Positions 52,311 to 62,200 of a stretch of DNA of 64,000 bases are shown here, piece by piece (position 1 is the stretch's first letter; each line of letters starts with the position of its first letter). The notes under the pieces were generated by a model, which saw only the letters and a program-made list of their open reading frames with translations, was not told the origin of the DNA and did no database searches. A program made the translations under genes and the position numbers. This stretch comes from Clostridium fessum (GTDB taxonomy: Bacteria > Bacillota > Clostridia > Lachnospirales > Lachnospiraceae): the NCBI RefSeq assembly GCF_003024715.1, contig NZ_PYLO01000004.1, positions 1-64,000 of the forward strand, written 5' to 3'.

Positions 52311-52996
52311 GTATTTGTATCAAAGATCAGATTCAAAACATGAATATCGTCATCGGATGTACAGTGGGGTGTGCATATTGCTATGCCCGCAATAATGTGA
52401 AACGCTGGCATATGATTGATGACTTTGCTGACCCTGAATTCTTTCCGGGTAAGCTCAAGATGATGGAAAAGAAACGTCCGCAGAACTTTCTTATTACCGG
52501 CATGAGCGATCTTTCCGGCTGGAAGTCAGAATGGAGAAACGAGGTATTTGAAAAAATCCGTGAAAATCCACAGCATCAGTTCCTGTTCCTTACAAAGCGA
52601 CCAGATCTGCTGGATTTTGATACAGATTTGGAAAACGCATGGTTTGGTGTTACGGTGACGAGAAAAGCAGAACTGTGGCGTATTGACGCACTACGGGAAA
52701 ATGTCAGAGCAAAACACTATCATGTTACCTTTGAGCCGCTATTCGACAATCCAGGTTCAGTTGATCTTTCCGGGATCAACTGGATCGTTGTCGGCACCAT
52801 GACTGGAGTTCAGAGCAGGAAGGTTCATACGGAGCCGGAGTGGGCATGGTCTCTGGCAGATCAGGCGCATGTGCTTGACATTCCGGTATTTATGAAGGAA
52901 GCTCTTGTCCCTATCATAGGGAATGAAAATATGATTCAGGAAATGCCGGATGAATTCAATAAAGTGTTGGAGGGACAGAGATCATGGCAGAAGTAA
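52307..52996 (+). CDS. Radical SAM mobile pair protein A
   Basis: Radical SAM-like protein of 229 residues with the cluster motif GCTVGCAYCYARN (C-X3-C-X2-C) near residue 20. ATG 52307 is chosen; a GTG at 52295 is possible. It resembles the A member of a two-gene radical SAM set that recurs on mobile elements with a MarR regulator. Other conserved segments are LITGMSDLSGW, FLFLTKRPDLL and VTFEPLFDNPG. These resemble the DUF5131/spore-photoproduct-lyase-like group. Substrate unknown. Confidence 0.88.
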   Translation: MSICIKDQIQNMNIVIGCTVGCAYCYARNNVKRWHMIDDFADPEFFPGKLKMMEKKRPQNFLITGMSDLSGWKSEWRNEVFEKIRENPQHQFLFLTKRPDLLDFDTDLENAWFGVTVTRKAELWRIDALRENVRAKHYHVTFEPLFDNPGSVDLSGINWIVVGTMTGVQSRKVHTEPEWAWSLADQAHVLDIPVFMKEALVPIIGNENMIQEMPDEFNKVLEGQRSWQK

Positions 52997-53892
52997 TAAA
53001 TGGAATCCTCATTCGTGAGGTGGAAACAAAGAACATCATGACCAAGTCCAGTCTGCCTGTAGGCGGTTACTCGGTCAATCCATATGTAGGCTGTACACAC
53101 GCCTGCAAGTATTGCTATGCTTCTTTTATGAAGCGCTTTACCGGACACAAGGAGGAATGGGGCACTTTCCTTGATGTGAAGCATTGGCCGGAAATTAAGA
53201 ATCCGAAGAAATATGCCGGACAACGGGTGGTCATCGGTTCTGTGACAGATGGCTACAATCCACAGGAGGAGCAATTCGGGAATACCAGAAAACTTCTGGA
53301 GCAGCTGATCGGCAGTGACACAGATATTCTGATCTGCACAAAGTCGGATCTTGTGGTACGGGATATTGATCTGCTGAAGAAGCTTGGACGAGTAACCGTT
53401 TCATGGTCGATCAACACACTAGATGAAAATTTCAAGAACGATATGGACTCTGCTTCTAGCATTGAGCGCCGTATCGCTGCTATGAAGCAGGTATATGAAT
53501 CAGGTATCCGTACAGTCTGTTTCGTATCCCCGGTATTCCCCGGTATCACGGATTTTGAAGCAATCTTTGAGCGGGTAAAGGATCAGTGCGATCTGTTCTG
53601 GCTCGAAAATCTCAATCTTCGAGGCGGTTTCAAAAAGACAATTATGGATTATATCGCCGGAAAATATCCTGATCTTGTACCACTTTACGACGAGATCTAT
53701 AACAAGCATAACCACAGCTACTTTAAAGCACTTGAAGTAAAAGCTGAGGAAATGGCTAAGAAGCATGATTGTTCCTTTGTGGATAATGAAATGCCTTATG
53801 GCAGAGTCCCGCAGGGACATCCGGTGATCGTAGATTATTTCTATCATGAGGAAATCCGAGGGACAGAGAATACAGGAAAAAGAAATCGTTAA
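52984..53892 (+). CDS. Radical SAM mobile pair protein B
   Basis: Radical SAM protein of 302 residues with GCTHACKYCYA (C-X3-C-X2-C) near residue 40 and SVNPYVGC just before, as in SplB-like and Rv2578c-like proteins. Later segments are IGSVTDGYNPQEEQF, VTVSWSINTLDE and FWLENLNLRGGF. It overlaps pair protein A by 13 bases. A and B are thought to act together, but no reaction is known. The group is typical of conjugative or other mobile elements. Confidence 0.88.
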   Translation: MAEVINGILIREVETKNIMTKSSLPVGGYSVNPYVGCTHACKYCYASFMKRFTGHKEEWGTFLDVKHWPEIKNPKKYAGQRVVIGSVTDGYNPQEEQFGNTRKLLEQLIGSDTDILICTKSDLVVRDIDLLKKLGRVTVSWSINTLDENFKNDMDSASSIERRIAAMKQVYESGIRTVCFVSPVFPGITDFEAIFERVKDQCDLFWLENLNLRGGFKKTIMDYIAGKYPDLVPLYDEIYNKHNHSYFKALEVKAEEMAKKHDCSFVDNEMPYGRVPQGHPVIVDYFYHEEIRGTENTGKRNR

Positions 53893-54000
53893 TCTAAACG
53901 AAAATTAAACTGATGATGGTGGAGAGATTTATTTATCGCCATTTGAAAGCGAGAAGTTCTTGTTTGAAAAATAGAGAAATTGTAAAATTGAAGAAAAAAG

Positions 54001-54040
54001 AAATGCACAGTTCTTAGCTTATCGGGAGCTGTGCATTTTT
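54001..54040 (+). terminator. Rho-independent terminator after radical SAM pair
   Basis: AAATGCACAG / CTGTGCATTT hairpin with five T, about 110 bases after the stop of pair protein B. Confidence 0.8.
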
Positions 54041-54234
54041 GTAAATAAATACTTTTAATTAGCCGATACACACAAAAGATTGGAAAGTCATTTGGAAAAG
54101 CAGAGGATAATGCACTTACTATAAGGCATTTACTCATGCTCAAATTGGAAAAACATTGTTTCACCAATTCAGGAATCTTTGGGCAATCAGTATAGAAAGA
54201 AAGTTTATTTATGAGCACACAACAAAAAGTAATC

Positions 54235-54270
54235 AAAAAAGCAATCGTAAAAAAATACGATTGCTTTTTT
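54235..54270. terminator. Bidirectional terminator upstream of AlbA_2 gene
   Basis: AAAAAAGCAATCGTA / TACGATTGCTTTTTT with a 6-base A-loop. It insulates the AlbA_2 gene from upstream transcription. The gap 54041-54234 holds no recognisable gene. Confidence 0.85.
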
Positions 54271-54317
54271 GCGCATTTCTGCATATAATATATAAGACAG
54301 AAATGGAGGCGATTGAT

Positions 54318-55571
54318 ATGCGTGAAACAAGAACATTAGAGTTCAAGGAAACGATTACCAACACTTTTTTAAAAACAGTCAGTGCTTTTTCAAATTATGA
54401 CGGCGGAACCATCTTTTTTGGAGTGGATGATGATGGAAATATAAAAGGTTTGCCGGATGTAAAACAAGCCTGCTTGGATATTGAAAATAAAATCAATGAC
54501 AGCATTACACCGCAGCCGGATTATACGCTTGAGGTACAGAATAATGACCAGACGATAAAGCTTACTGTGAAAAGCGGATTACAGAAGCCGTATCTATATA
54601 AATCGAAAGCATACAAGCGGAATGATACAGCAACGATAGAGGTAGATACTCTGGAATTTTCAAGGCTTGTATTGGATGGAAAAAATATTCGATTTGAAGA
54701 ATTGCCTTGCAAAGATCAGGAGCTGTCCTTTGAAATTTTACATCGTAAGCTGAAAGAGACTGTCCGGATTGAAAATTTTGATAAGGACACACTGAAGACA
54801 TTGAACTTATATGACGATGTAAATGGATTCAATAATGCAGCAGGGCTTTTGGCAGATAAAAATCATTTTCCGGGAATCGATATTGTCAAATTTGGAGAAA
54901 ATATCAGCATCATTCAAAAGAGATCGACTTTTGAAAATATATCGGTTTTAGAGGTTTATGAAAAGGCAATCGATGTATTCAGAGACTATTACCAATATGA
55001 AGTAATACAAGGTGCTGATCGAAAGAAGATGGAAAAAGTACCGGAAGCTGCTTTCCGGGAAGCAATCGCCAATGCTCTGATTCATAGAGTGTGGGACGTG
55101 AATTCGCAAATCAGAGTTTCGATGTTTGATGATCGAATTGAAATAGTTTCTCCTGGCGGATTGCCGTCTGGAATCACAGAGGAAGAATATCTGTCTGGTA
55201 AACTTTCTGTTTTAAGAAATAGAAATCTTGCCAATGTATTTTACAGATTGGGATTTGTAGAGATATTCGGAACGGGAATTACAAGAATAAAACAACTGTA
55301 TGCAGAAAGTTTGATAAAACCGGATTTTGAAGTTTCAGAAAATGCGATAGAAATTGTGCTTCCGATATTTGAAAAAAATGCGGATCTGACAGAAGACGAA
55401 ATCGTGATCTATAAACTTTTAAGCAAGACGATGTTGAAGCCAATCAGCGAAGTTGCACCATATGTACCTTTCGGTAAATCAAAGACAATAAAGCTGCTAA
55501 AAGAAATGTGTCAAAAAGGTGTGATTGCAGTGGAAGGAAAAGGCAAAGGCACAAAATATATCATTAGATAA
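54318..55571 (+). CDS. ATP-binding protein with AlbA_2 (Schlafen-like) domain
   Basis: A 417-residue protein with an N-terminal AlbA_2 (Schlafen-related) nucleic-acid-binding domain: RTLEFKETITNTFLKTVSAF, then YDGGTIFFGVDDDG. A middle GHKL-type ATPase segment (AFREAIANALIHRVWD, VSPGGLPSGI, FGTGITRIKQLY) and a C-terminal winged helix follow, as in the 'RecG-related' family. ATG 54318 has GGAGG. The frame upstream runs through the terminator and is rejected. Such proteins often act as regulators or in phage defence; function here is open. Confidence 0.88.
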   Translation: MRETRTLEFKETITNTFLKTVSAFSNYDGGTIFFGVDDDGNIKGLPDVKQACLDIENKINDSITPQPDYTLEVQNNDQTIKLTVKSGLQKPYLYKSKAYKRNDTATIEVDTLEFSRLVLDGKNIRFEELPCKDQELSFEILHRKLKETVRIENFDKDTLKTLNLYDDVNGFNNAAGLLADKNHFPGIDIVKFGENISIIQKRSTFENISVLEVYEKAIDVFRDYYQYEVIQGADRKKMEKVPEAAFREAIANALIHRVWDVNSQIRVSMFDDRIEIVSPGGLPSGITEEEYLSGKLSVLRNRNLANVFYRLGFVEIFGTGITRIKQLYAESLIKPDFEVSENAIEIVLPIFEKNADLTEDEIVIYKLLSKTMLKPISEVAPYVPFGKSKTIKLLKEMCQKGVIAVEGKGKGTKYIIR

Positions 55572-55666
55572 GACTTTAATTTCCAAAGTAATGTTTCGGA
55601 AATTAAAAAAGCAGAAGGTTCATTTGCATTAGGTGCAGTTAATTGTGCAATGGCTTCCTGCACAAA

Positions 55667-55750
55667 TCATGAGAGAGATTGTACTTCTGGATAATTTGCG
55701 GCGGAACTTATGCGTTTACAAATGGTGTACTTACGTTGACTTCGTGCCAT
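55667..55750 (-). pseudogene. Short reverse-strand gene start (27 codons), probably remnant
   Basis: On the reverse strand an excellent ribosome binding site AAGGAGGTG precedes ATG 55750, which opens MARSQRKYTICKRISSA and stops after 27 codons. The strong site with a truncated frame suggests the broken start of a lost gene. No family is assigned. The rest of 55572-56190 holds only this, a phosphatase fragment and AT-rich sequence. Confidence 0.3.
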
Positions 55751-56022
55751 AGTTGGGCACCTCCTTATTCTCTTGATTATACTATGAAATCCTTGAGAAT
55801 AGGCTGTCAACTTTATTTATACACCATCAAAAAGAGTGAGTGCGGTATAACACTGGGAGAAAAAATAGGGCTGCTGTACGAGTGGTAAAATTTACAGCCA
55901 TTTGTACAGCTTTTACCTACTAAGAGTAAGAAATAATATGCTAAGATATATCGAGATAGGGTTCTAAGGAGAAATAGATAGAACCCTTGTAAATACAAGG
56001 AAAATAGAGGTTATACCAAGCT

Positions 56023-56082
56023 ATGCGAGAAAAAATAAAAGTGCTCATGGTTTGCCACGGCATTATTTGCAGAAATCTCTAA
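56023..56082 (+). pseudogene. Start fragment of low-molecular-weight protein tyrosine phosphatase, copy 1
   Basis: Nineteen codons from ATG 56023 read KIKVLMVCHGIICRNL, close to the phosphatase P-loop start VCxGNICRSP (the catalytic C-X5-R is kept, CHGIICR), then stop. The stretch TGCCACGGCA at 56053-56062 recurs at 58757 in a second such fragment. Confidence 0.45.
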
Positions 56083-56190
56083 AATCCTCTGTAATATCAA
56101 GGTTTTTCAAACTTGAAGGTGGTGCTACTACACCACTACTACACCAGTGAGTCTCGATGTGACAAAAATTTTGAAATCGAGGTCAAGGTT

Positions 56191-56556
56191 ATGAAAAACA
56201 AAAAGAGTATCAACAATATCGAATACATATTGGTTGGAGATTACTACATCCCGGATCGGAAGTTTCCCAATGAGGAACGCCCTATCGGAAAATACGGACG
56301 GATGCACCGAGAGTATTTGAAAGAGCATAACCCAATGATGTTCAATGACCTGGTTCTGGAGGGGCAGCTCTGGACTTACCTTGCCGATTTGAACGAGCAG
56401 GCACAGGAGCGTTTGTCCCTGATTGTTGAGCAGATGAAGGCCGCTGAGGGCGTGACAGAGGAACTGAAAGCAGCCGACCAGATGGCATGGCTCGGAGCTA
56501 TGAACAGTATCCACAATCGAGCGGAAGAGATTGTGATTCATGAGTTGGTTCTGTAA
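56191..56556 (+). CDS. TnpV family transposon-encoded protein
   Basis: TnpV-like protein of 121 residues, known from Tn4451/Tn4453-type and other clostridial elements that move by large serine recombinases. It includes GDYYIPDRKFPNEERPIGKYG (quoted in parts) and QMAWLGAMNSIHNRAEEIV. ATG 56191 follows a GAGG site; the upstream frame contains the phosphatase-like junction and is not likely coding. No recombinase is adjacent, so the element seems incomplete. Function of TnpV is unknown. Confidence 0.85.
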   Translation: MKNKKSINNIEYILVGDYYIPDRKFPNEERPIGKYGRMHREYLKEHNPMMFNDLVLEGQLWTYLADLNEQAQERLSLIVEQMKAAEGVTEELKAADQMAWLGAMNSIHNRAEEIVIHELVL

Positions 56557-56573
56557 TAAGGAGTAAAATAAGC

Positions 56574-56617
56574 AAGACTGGATGTTATTCTACGGGAGAT
56601 TGCATCCAGTCTTTTTT
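56574..56617 (+). terminator. Rho-independent terminator after tnpV
   Basis: AAGACTGGATG / CATCCAGTCTT with a T-run. Confidence 0.85.
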
Positions 56618-56768
56618 GAAAAAAGCTTACTTTTTTGTATGTGAAATATTTTAATGCGAATTAATGCAAAATTTCACTTACAAATCTTGAATAAATGTGC
56701 GTAAAATTATTGCTTATTAAAGCATATCTGTTATAATAAATACATACACAGAAAGAAAATAAATGTGA

Positions 56769-57404
56769 GTGATTTTAAAAACGAAAGTTGGTGAACACGT
56801 GGATATTAGAACGATAGCAAAACAAGTTATTATAGAAAAGGATGGCATTGCCAAAGCAGCAGATTTTGTTCAGGCAGGAATTCATGCTGCTGATGTAGTA
56901 AACATGTGCAATGCCGGATACCTTGATCGCATTCGACACGGATATTATCAACTTGCTGAGGCGGATACATCTTCTGAAGAACAACTCATTGCAGCGTTGA
57001 TTCCAAAGGCAATTATTTGTGTGGAATCGGCTCTTTTTCATTATGGCTATAGTGACTTTGCACCTCGTAAATGGTCTATTGCTGTACCGAGATCTATGTC
57101 CCGGACAAAGCTGGATGTAGATGTACTGGCTTTGCAAACGTATTATGTTCAACCAGAAATATATGAGCTGGGGAGAGTGACGGATGATTTTTACGGGGTT
57201 AAGCTCTCCGTATATGATCGAGAGCGTACGATTTGTGATTGCTTCAAATATCGTTCAAGGCTTGATCGTGAAATATTTAGTAAGGCATTGAATGCTTATG
57301 CAAAGGATGAGAAGAAGAATCTGCAAAATCTTTCCATATATGCCAAAAAACTAAGAGTGTACAAGAAGGTCAATGAATTGATGTCGGTTCTGTTGGAGGG
57401 CTGA
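56769..57404 (+). CDS. AbiEi-like type IV antitoxin domain protein
   Basis: Protein of up to 211 residues similar to AbiEi antitoxins: an N-terminal winged helix (IIEKDGIAKAADFVQAGIHAADVVNMCNAGYL, quoted by parts; IRHGYYQLAE) and the AbiEi C-terminal domain with LSVYDRERTICDCFKYR. In AbiE systems AbiEi represses its operon and counters the nucleotidyltransferase toxin AbiEii. No AbiEii gene follows; the neighbour is a DUF1016 nuclease. GTG 56769 is the longest start; GTG 56799 is equally possible. Confidence 0.82.
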   Translation: MILKTKVGEHVDIRTIAKQVIIEKDGIAKAADFVQAGIHAADVVNMCNAGYLDRIRHGYYQLAEADTSSEEQLIAALIPKAIICVESALFHYGYSDFAPRKWSIAVPRSMSRTKLDVDVLALQTYYVQPEIYELGRVTDDFYGVKLSVYDRERTICDCFKYRSRLDREIFSKALNAYAKDEKKNLQNLSIYAKKLRVYKKVNELMSVLLEG

Positions 57405-57508
57405 TATTGTTGTATCTGTGCTCATGTGGTTACCTGAATTATTTAAAAATTGTTTATGAGCATCTTATATAGAGAAAATAATGATAGGAATTATGTGAAA
57501 GCGAGACG

Positions 57509-58519
57509 ATGAGTATGTTAATGAATACGGCTGAGTATATTTCCATTATTGAAAATATTAAGAGTGAAATTACTGCGGCACAATATCGTGCGGCAGTTCA
57601 TGTAAATGCAGATATGCTGCTTCTTTATTATGATATTGGTTGCGTAATCAATGAACATAAATCATGGGGAAACAAGTTTATTGATAACCTTGCAGCAGAT
57701 ATTCGGATTGCTTTTCCAGAAAGCAAAGGATATTCTGTTCGTAATTTGAAGTATATGGCAAAATTCGCAGAGATTTATCCAGACCGAGAATTTGTGCAAC
57801 AGGTTGTTGCACAAATTCCATGGGGGCACAATATAGTTCTTCTGGATAAGGTCGCTGATATGGATGAACGTAAATGGTATATTAAAAAGTCAGCGGAAAA
57901 CGGCTGGTCTCGAAATGTTCTTGTCCATCAGATTGAAAGCAACTTGTATCAGAGACAGGTTCTGGCAGATAAAGTTACAAATTTTGATCACCGCTTACCG
58001 TCTCCGCAAAGTGAACTTGCGGTGCAGACAATGAAAGACCCATATGTATTTGATTTTATTCCTTTCCGGGAAGATATGCTCGAACGGGATATTGAGCAGG
58101 CACTTGTTAGGGATGTCACCAAGCTCCTTCTGGAGCTTGGAACAGGTTTTGCATTTCTGGGAAACCAGTATCACCTGAATGTAGGCGGCGATGATTTTTA
58201 CATTGATTTGTTGTTCTATAACCTGAATCTTCGCTGTTATGTAGTTATCGAATTGAAAACCGGTGATTTCAAGCCGGAATATGCTGGTCAGCTAAACTTT
58301 TATCTGTCAGCCGTGGACGGCATTTTGAAAAAAGAGCAGGATAATCCGTCCATTGGTTTGCTTCTGTGCAAAAGCAAAAATAATGTGGTTGCAGAATATT
58401 CACTCAAGGATATTTCAAAGCCGATTGGTGTAAGCGAATACAAAATAACCAGTAGTCTGCCGGATGCTCTGGAAAAGCAACTGCCATCTGTTGAAGATAT
58501 TCAGAAACGGATTAAATAA
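57509..58519 (+). CDS. DUF1016 (YhcG-like) PDDEXK nuclease domain protein
   Basis: YhcG/DUF1016 protein of 336 residues. The N-terminal DUF1016 part has LLLYYDIGCVINEH and GYSVRNLKYMAKFAEIYP (quoted in part), and the C-terminal half is a PD-(D/E)xK nuclease: FYIDLLFYNLNLRCYVVIELK, in which the Asp and Glu-x-Lys are the metal-binding core, followed by GQLNFYLSAVDG. It follows the AbiEi-like gene by about 100 bases. The group is common in defence islands and near restriction systems. Start ATG 57509; ATG 57515 is possible. Confidence 0.92.
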   Translation: MSMLMNTAEYISIIENIKSEITAAQYRAAVHVNADMLLLYYDIGCVINEHKSWGNKFIDNLAADIRIAFPESKGYSVRNLKYMAKFAEIYPDREFVQQVVAQIPWGHNIVLLDKVADMDERKWYIKKSAENGWSRNVLVHQIESNLYQRQVLADKVTNFDHRLPSPQSELAVQTMKDPYVFDFIPFREDMLERDIEQALVRDVTKLLLELGTGFAFLGNQYHLNVGGDDFYIDLLFYNLNLRCYVVIELKTGDFKPEYAGQLNFYLSAVDGILKKEQDNPSIGLLLCKSKNNVVAEYSLKDISKPIGVSEYKITSSLPDALEKQLPSVEDIQKRIK

Positions 58520-58735
58520 ACCTAAGAATCGAAAAACAAAGCAAGATAAAAAGCTAAAAAATTCTTAGTAGTAACACTTTATATTTTACTACCAAGTTTA
58601 CTACTAACAGGTAGTAACAACTTGCAGGGTTCTGCTCCAATCTGCCACAATTTGTAATTTCAAAGCATATCACAATAACCCCAGAAACCCTTGCAAAACA
58701 GGGCATTACTGGGCAAAACAAGGAGAAACAAAACA

Positions 58736-58807
58736 ATGATAAAAATACTTTTCATCTGCCACGGCAGGACTTTGAGTACAGCTATAAGTGGCGATGAAGT
58801 GCGATAA
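58736..58807 (+). pseudogene. Start fragment of low-molecular-weight protein tyrosine phosphatase, copy 2
   Basis: From ATG 58736 (AAGGAG upstream) the frame reads MIKILFICHGR, the beginning of a low-molecular-weight phosphatase, and then turns into unrelated TLSTAISGDEVR and stops. Identity with copy 1 breaks right after TGCCACGGCA (58757-58766). The rest of the 58520-59203 gap is AT-rich, with several TTACTAC motifs in both orientations around 58567-58616 and no intact gene. Confidence 0.45.
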
Positions 58808-59203
58808 AACGGAGCAAATCGTGGTGGAGTGATAGGAAAGGGACTACGGTTTTTATACGGATGACAAGGTGGAGGGAAAGAAAATATCTTATAAAAGTTC
58901 AATAATGTAGAATGAATTTAATCTATATAGTTTGTGCTGAACATTACAAGAAAAACGCTTGTATTCACAGTAACTGTTAAACACATAGTAGGTATGTGAG
59001 ATACCTCTAGAGTTTGTGTGTGTGAATGAATTAATAGTGTTTTGCGTAAGTGATTCAGGGTTTTTAATGTGTCTATTTTTTAATAATAATATTACAGCAT
59101 TTTTCATGTTTTGATTTATAATTCGTGATTCTATAGTAATCTCCTTTCATTGACCAATGAGTAAAATGTTGTTATAAATCCTTAAAAAACGAACAAAACT
59201 ATG

Positions 59204-59232
59204 TTGACCAATAAGTTTTTTACGGGTATAAT
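59204..59232 (+). promoter_or_regulatory. Sigma-A promoter of restriction-modification gene
   Basis: TTGACC at 59204-59209 and TATAAT at 59227-59232 with 17-nt spacing, 30 bases before the ATG. The 9-mer TTGACCAAT occurs here and again at 59150, which may be an operator pair. Confidence 0.8.
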
Positions 59233-59262
59233 AATATTAGAAATTGATTCGGAGGTAGTAAT

Positions 59263-62200
59263 ATGAATTTTAGAGAGTTGGAATCCAATTTTAAAAAGAA
59301 TGTTTTCAGAAATGAAGATGATATAAAAATACATTTTCATTCGGATATTGTAAAACCTCTTTTGATTGAGTTAAATCCAGATATGTTAAATCAATATAAA
59401 AGTGAGGATGTTTTAATTGCAGGTGGAAGAACTGATGCGACATTCCAAAATATTTCTTTTGAATTAAAGAAAGAAAACTATTTTTCTAAGGAAAAGGGAG
59501 TAAATGAGGCTCTTTATGGAAGAAATGACACAGATCATGGACTCTATGATTATATAATAAGTAATTCGGGAATAAGTGTCAATGATAAAGAAGAAATTAT
59601 AGTGAAAAAAATAATGAGAGGTATTGGCGTTGGATTTGATGGAAAGAAATTTATATTTGCACGTTTTATTCCCTCATCACAAAGAAACAAATTAAATACA
59701 AGGAAAGTTAAAGTAGAAATTGAAAAACCACTAAATTTGGGATTTATATACGAAATAAAGGATTTTCAACCTGGTTTAAAAAGACTTGCATTGTTGTTAA
59801 AACAGCAAGAAAAGAGAAGCTTGACAAAAGCAACTCTATGTTCTGTTATTCACCCTAAAAGTGATTTTGTAAGAAATTCTATTAATATAATATATCAAAA
59901 TCTCAGAAATAATATTGATACAACATCCAATTCGTTTAATAACAGAGTAAAAATATTATTTGATGAGTGGGATAGAGTATTCGGAGTGATGTATGGTGAT
60001 GACGAACAAGCAACAGATTTTACAGAAGTATCTTCCAAAATAAGAGAAATGTATGGTATTGAGAAAGAAATGGATATTGACAGTAAACAATATTTATTTT
60101 CCATGCAGACATTTTTTAATATTTTTTTGAAAATATTAGTGTATTCATTCTTGGCACAACTTGTTGATCCAATGTTTACAACACAGCAAGAGTTAACAAA
60201 AGATGAAATAAACGATTTGTTCGATGGACAATCGGATGATAGCTGTAAATTGGTAAATAATTTCTTTGAATCGCATTTTTTGGAATGGTTTACATTTACG
60301 AGCAACATCAATAATCCGGATGATAGTTTTGACGTTCAGCTTGTTAATCAAACTATGAAAGAAGTTAATAAATTTGATTTAAGCACTTTTGTTTTGCGGC
60401 CTGAGAATGTCCAGGATATTTTGCAGGAAGTTTATATGGGACTTATTCCACAAGAGATGCGTCATTTAATGGGTGAGTATTTTTCACCAGATTGGATTGT
60501 GGAGCATGCACTAGATATGGTTGGATATAATGGAGAGATTACAAAAACTTTGATTGATCCAACTGCAGGTTCTGGACCATTTTTAACACAATCAATAAAG
60601 CGTATTATTAAAGAAAAAAACGGTGTTCTTTCAAAAGATGATATTATTAAAATTACTGAAAACATTGTCGGATTTGATATTAATCCGATATCAGTTGTAG
60701 CGGCTAAAGCGAATTATATATTAATAACTTTTTCAGCGTATTTTGATAATTGTGATGAAGAGTTTGGCGCTCCCGTAAGTATACCTGTTTTTATTGCGGA
60801 TTCAATTTTAGCGCCCGTTGTTTATACTGAAGAGAATGATACGACGCTTAAATTAGAAACAACAGTTGGTCCAATTGAGATTCCCAAATTTGATTCATTT
60901 GTGAAAGGAAATGAGTTTCTAAAACTGTTAAGTCAATCCATTGATGATAGAGGCTCATATGATGTTTTTGAAAAACTTGCTCTTGGTAAGGGATTAATAC
61001 AAGAAGAAGACTTAGGTGTTGTTAAGACATTGTTTTCGAAACTAAAAGCATTACATCGTGCTAGTAAAGATTCATTTTGGCCTATAATCTTTAGAAATAG
61101 TTTTGCACCGGTTATGATCCGAGATAAATTTGATTTTGTTGTGGGGAATCCACCCTGGATAGCATGGAAAGCAATGAGTAAGAGTTATCGTGCTGGAACA
61201 TTAACAATATGGCAAAGCTATGGTATTTTTGAAAAGAATGCTTATGACAAAAAGACAACTCATGATGATTTTGGTATGGCAGTCACATATGTATCTGTAG
61301 ATCAATATTTGAAAGTTGGAGGCTCAATGGTATTTTTATTACCAGCATCTTTTTTGAAATCAACAAAAGGTGGTGAGGGATTTAGAAAATTCAGCATAAT
61401 TCGGAATGGGCAGAGCATACCTTTTAAGGTTGAAGAAGTACATGATTTTTCATGTGTTAGTTTGTTTACTATACCAACGGTAGCTATTAAGTTTAGTAAA
61501 GGAACGGAAATGACATATCCAATGAATCGATATAGATTTTATACACAAATAGGTAGAAAATCGAAAATTGATTCTCATGCAAACTGGGATTATGTTCAAT
61601 CAATTTTAGAATATTGTGATAAACTTGCACAACCGGTAGACAAGGAAGATGCTCAATCTGCTTGGTTGACGTTAGAAGATATGCGATTTGCTAATAATGT
61701 ACTAAATCCAAATGTAGAACGTTCTTATAAAGGACGAAAGGGGATAGAACCTGCAGGTGCAAAAGGTGTTTATATTTTGAAGGAACCTAAAAAGGCAAGA
61801 AAAGGATATTTGAATATTGAAAACGATATGTCACGCCAAAGAAGACAGGATATAATTGATAAAGGAGTTCATAAAGGGTGTATTGAAGAAACATACATAT
61901 ATCCAATGTTAGGTGGACGTAATATAGCAAAATGGTATGTGAAATCTAATGAATTTATGCTTGTGCCACATACTGCTGAATTTAAATATGGAGTTCCTGA
62001 AGGAATTCTTGCACTAGAAGCACCGGAAACATTCCAATGGCTGAATTATTATCATGATGAATTGCTGGATACCCGAATTCAAAATGGAAAGTTTTTTAAT
62101 AAAGATACGCAGCCTTTTTATAGATTGGATAATGTTGGGACATATACTTATTCACCTTATAAAGTTTTATGGAAAGAGCAAGCGGGTAGTATGTCTGCAG

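Noticed and set aside
58567-58616. CRISPR array
   Set aside because: The motifs are short, alternate in orientation and lack regular spacers; no array of any kind was seen in the window.
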